Both the position numbers and the translations under genes were made by a program. This document shows, in pieces, positions 62,895 through 64,000 of a stretch of 64,000 bases of DNA. How positions within the stretch are numbered: the stretch's first letter is position 1; the number at the start of each line of letters is the position of its first letter. The stretch lies in contig JAOSKN010000002.1 of the NCBI GenBank assembly GCA_027493525.1, forward strand, positions 662,288 through 726,287, given 5' to 3'. The stretch comes from Planctomycetota bacterium. Its GTDB lineage: Bacteria; Planctomycetota; SZUA-567; H5-PLA8. Under the pieces are notes generated by a model, which had not been told where the DNA came from, did not search any database, and saw nothing but the letters and a program-made list of their open reading frames with translations.

Positions 62895-62923
62895 GGCACA
62901 TTGGTATCCTATTGGTTTCCTTG
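62895..62923 (+). promoter_or_regulatory. 29-bp element, copy 2 (upstream of GntR/LacI-type regulator)
   Basis: Second copy of the ATTGGT-ATCCT-ATTGGT element, 17 bp before the regulator start; differs from copy 1 at two positions. Also lies upstream of the divergent hydrolase start at 62805, so it could serve both genes. TATCCT at 62905-62910 may be the regulator's -10. Confidence 0.6.
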
Positions 62924-62939
62924 GGATTCGGAGCGAAAC

Positions 62940-64000
62940 GTGGTGTGGCCGGCTCAGATCGACGCCAAGAGCCCCTTTCCGCTTCCCGTCCAGGTGCGCC
63001 GAATCCTGGAGGGGGAGATGGAGGCGGGCCGGTTCCCGGCGGGCTCGCGGCTGCCGCCGGAACGGAGCTTGATGGAACGCTTCAGGGTCAGCCGCAAGAC
63101 GATACGCGCGGCGCTGGAGATGCTCGAGGACGAAGGCCGGATCCTGCGGCACGTGGGGCGCGGGACATTCGTACGCGAAGGACGGCGGGTGCAGGACGCC
63201 GCGCGTATGGCCATCGCGCATGTCGGCGTGGTCTTTTTCAAGTACACCGATCCGGCGCAGGATCCGCTGACCCTGGACCTGCTGGGCGGCATCCACGAGG
63301 TGTTGCAGGCCGAAAACTGCCTCGCGACGACGTTCGGGCTGAGCGTGCAGCCGGGCGACCACTTCAAGAAGCTCGTCGCCGACGTCCGCGGCACGCCGCT
63401 GGACGCGATCGTGCTGATGCCCGAGTCGGTCGAGCGGGCGTACGATGCGCTGAGCGCGCATGCGCCGGTCCTGCAGGCCGGGTATGCCTTCACCGACCGC
63501 GGCTGGGACTACGTCGGCGGGGACCTCTTCGGCGGCATGCGGCAGGCCCTCGATAAACTCGCGCGGCTGGGCCACCGGCACATCGCCTACATCACGACCG
63601 AGACGAAGGAGCAGGCGGCGCAGACGAGCATCCCGGCGCTGAAGATCGCGTCCTTCCGCGAGGCCCTCGCGCAGGTGGGCGGCGGGCGGTTGCGCGGCGA
63701 AGTCGTCTACGCCAGCCGCTACGACGAGTTTTTCGAGTCGCGCCCGCGCCCGACGGCCGTCTTCACGGCGCAGACCAACCAAGCCAAGACGGTCTTGAAG
63801 GAGGCGCGCGAACGCGGCGTCGCGATTCCGAGGGAACTCAGTCTGATCTCGTTCGATGACGGCTTTATCGGGACGCACACCCACCCGCCGTTCTCGGGGC
63901 TAAAGGTGCTGACGGCGGACATGGGCCGCGCGGCGGCGCGGGCGGTGGTGGAACTCGTGAACGGGCAGGCCGCGCGGCCGATCCAGCGGATTCTACCGGC
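62940..64000 (+). CDS. GntR-type HTH / LacI-type sensor transcriptional regulator (3' truncated by the window)
   Basis: At least 353 residues, open to the right edge. A winged-helix GntR domain comes first (PVQVRRILEGEMEAGRFPAGSRLPPERSLMERFRVSRKTIRAALEMLEDEGRILRHVGRGTFV, residues about 15-80), then a periplasmic-binding-like LacI domain (IAHVGVVFF, AIVLMPESVERAYDAL, LARLGHRHIAYITTE, LSLISFDDGFIGTHTHPPFSGLKV), the architecture of AraR-type sugar repressors. GTG 62940 (or 62943) has GGAG 6 nt upstream. Probable ligand: a sugar from the local polysaccharide system. The C-terminal end lies outside the window. Confidence 0.87.
   Translation, partial: MVWPAQIDAKSPFPLPVQVRRILEGEMEAGRFPAGSRLPPERSLMERFRVSRKTIRAALEMLEDEGRILRHVGRGTFVREGRRVQDAARMAIAHVGVVFFKYTDPAQDPLTLDLLGGIHEVLQAENCLATTFGLSVQPGDHFKKLVADVRGTPLDAIVLMPESVERAYDALSAHAPVLQAGYAFTDRGWDYVGGDLFGGMRQALDKLARLGHRHIAYITTETKEQAAQTSIPALKIASFREALAQVGGGRLRGEVVYASRYDEFFESRPRPTAVFTAQTNQAKTVLKEARERGVAIPRELSLISFDDGFIGTHTHPPFSGLKVLTADMGRAAARAVVELVNGQAARPIQRILP

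Noticed and set aside
1..64000. tRNA, rRNA, insertion sequences, prophage or integrase
   Set aside because: Intergenic gaps were read on both strands; no cloverleaf-like or rRNA-like sequence, transposase, terminal inverted repeats or phage proteins were recognised. A covariance-model search would be decisive for small RNAs.

Overview
High-GC bacterial chromosome segment of ordinary gene density. No rRNA, tRNA, transposase, phage gene or CRISPR was seen. The gene content fits an uncultured heterotroph of the Planctomycetota / PVC or Hydrogenedentota-Sumerlaeota kind: neutral-ceramidase-like and PhyH enzymes, DUF4159 with ExbB/ExbD, very large secreted TPR proteins, jelly-roll secreted proteins, a Tm-1-like/PEP-hydrolase-like pair and Gfo/Idh/MocA plus TIM-barrel isomerases. 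The phylum is an inference. Five apparent one-base frameshifts, mostly in homopolymers, suggest an assembly with residual consensus indels.

Layout. 1-12.3 kb: the 3' part of glnE, an Uup-type ABC-F ATPase, a small SpoIIAA-like protein, a zinc-type glucose dehydrogenase, a zinc-ribbon/coiled-coil protein (frameshifted), two envelope proteins and two overlapping ECF-type sigma factors. 12.4-24.6 kb: two PhyH dioxygenases, a TetR regulator with a palindromic operator and its ABC exporter, a 57-residue protein, an AmmeMemoRadiSam-type radical SAM enzyme, a tRNA-dihydrouridine synthase, a secreted secretin-N-like protein, rpiA and a solute-binding protein. 24.6-33.3 kb: tandem ceramidase-like paralogues, a DegT/StrS aminotransferase divergent from an AraC regulator, a peroxiredoxin-like protein, leucyl aminopeptidase and a sugar isomerase.

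33.3-39.7 kb is a self-contained catabolic-looking module. A sigma-54 activator, whose sensor is a PEP-hydrolase-like TIM barrel, is divergent from cupin, Tm-1-like (UPF0261), PEP-hydrolase-like, isomerase and Gfo/Idh/MocA genes. A good -24/-12 promoter lies in an AT-rich spacer between them. The sensor is a paralogue of an enzyme in the operon it faces.

39.8-55.3 kb is one leftward eight-gene operon: two secreted TPR proteins, a 2657-residue secreted protein with TPR ends and beta-sandwich repeats, ExbB, ExbD, ExbD, a small TonB-like membrane protein and a polytopic protein that carries a TonB-like helix before DUF4159. It looks like an energised cell-envelope machine with no described function and is the best candidate here for an undescribed system.

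55.5-64 kb: a truncated LacI-type gene, three overlapping secreted jelly-roll proteins, an FKBP, a double-domain acetyl-xylan-esterase-like hydrolase and a GntR/LacI-type regulator running off the end. Near-identical 29-bp elements stand in front of the secreted-protein operon and the regulator, suggesting a local polysaccharide-related regulon.
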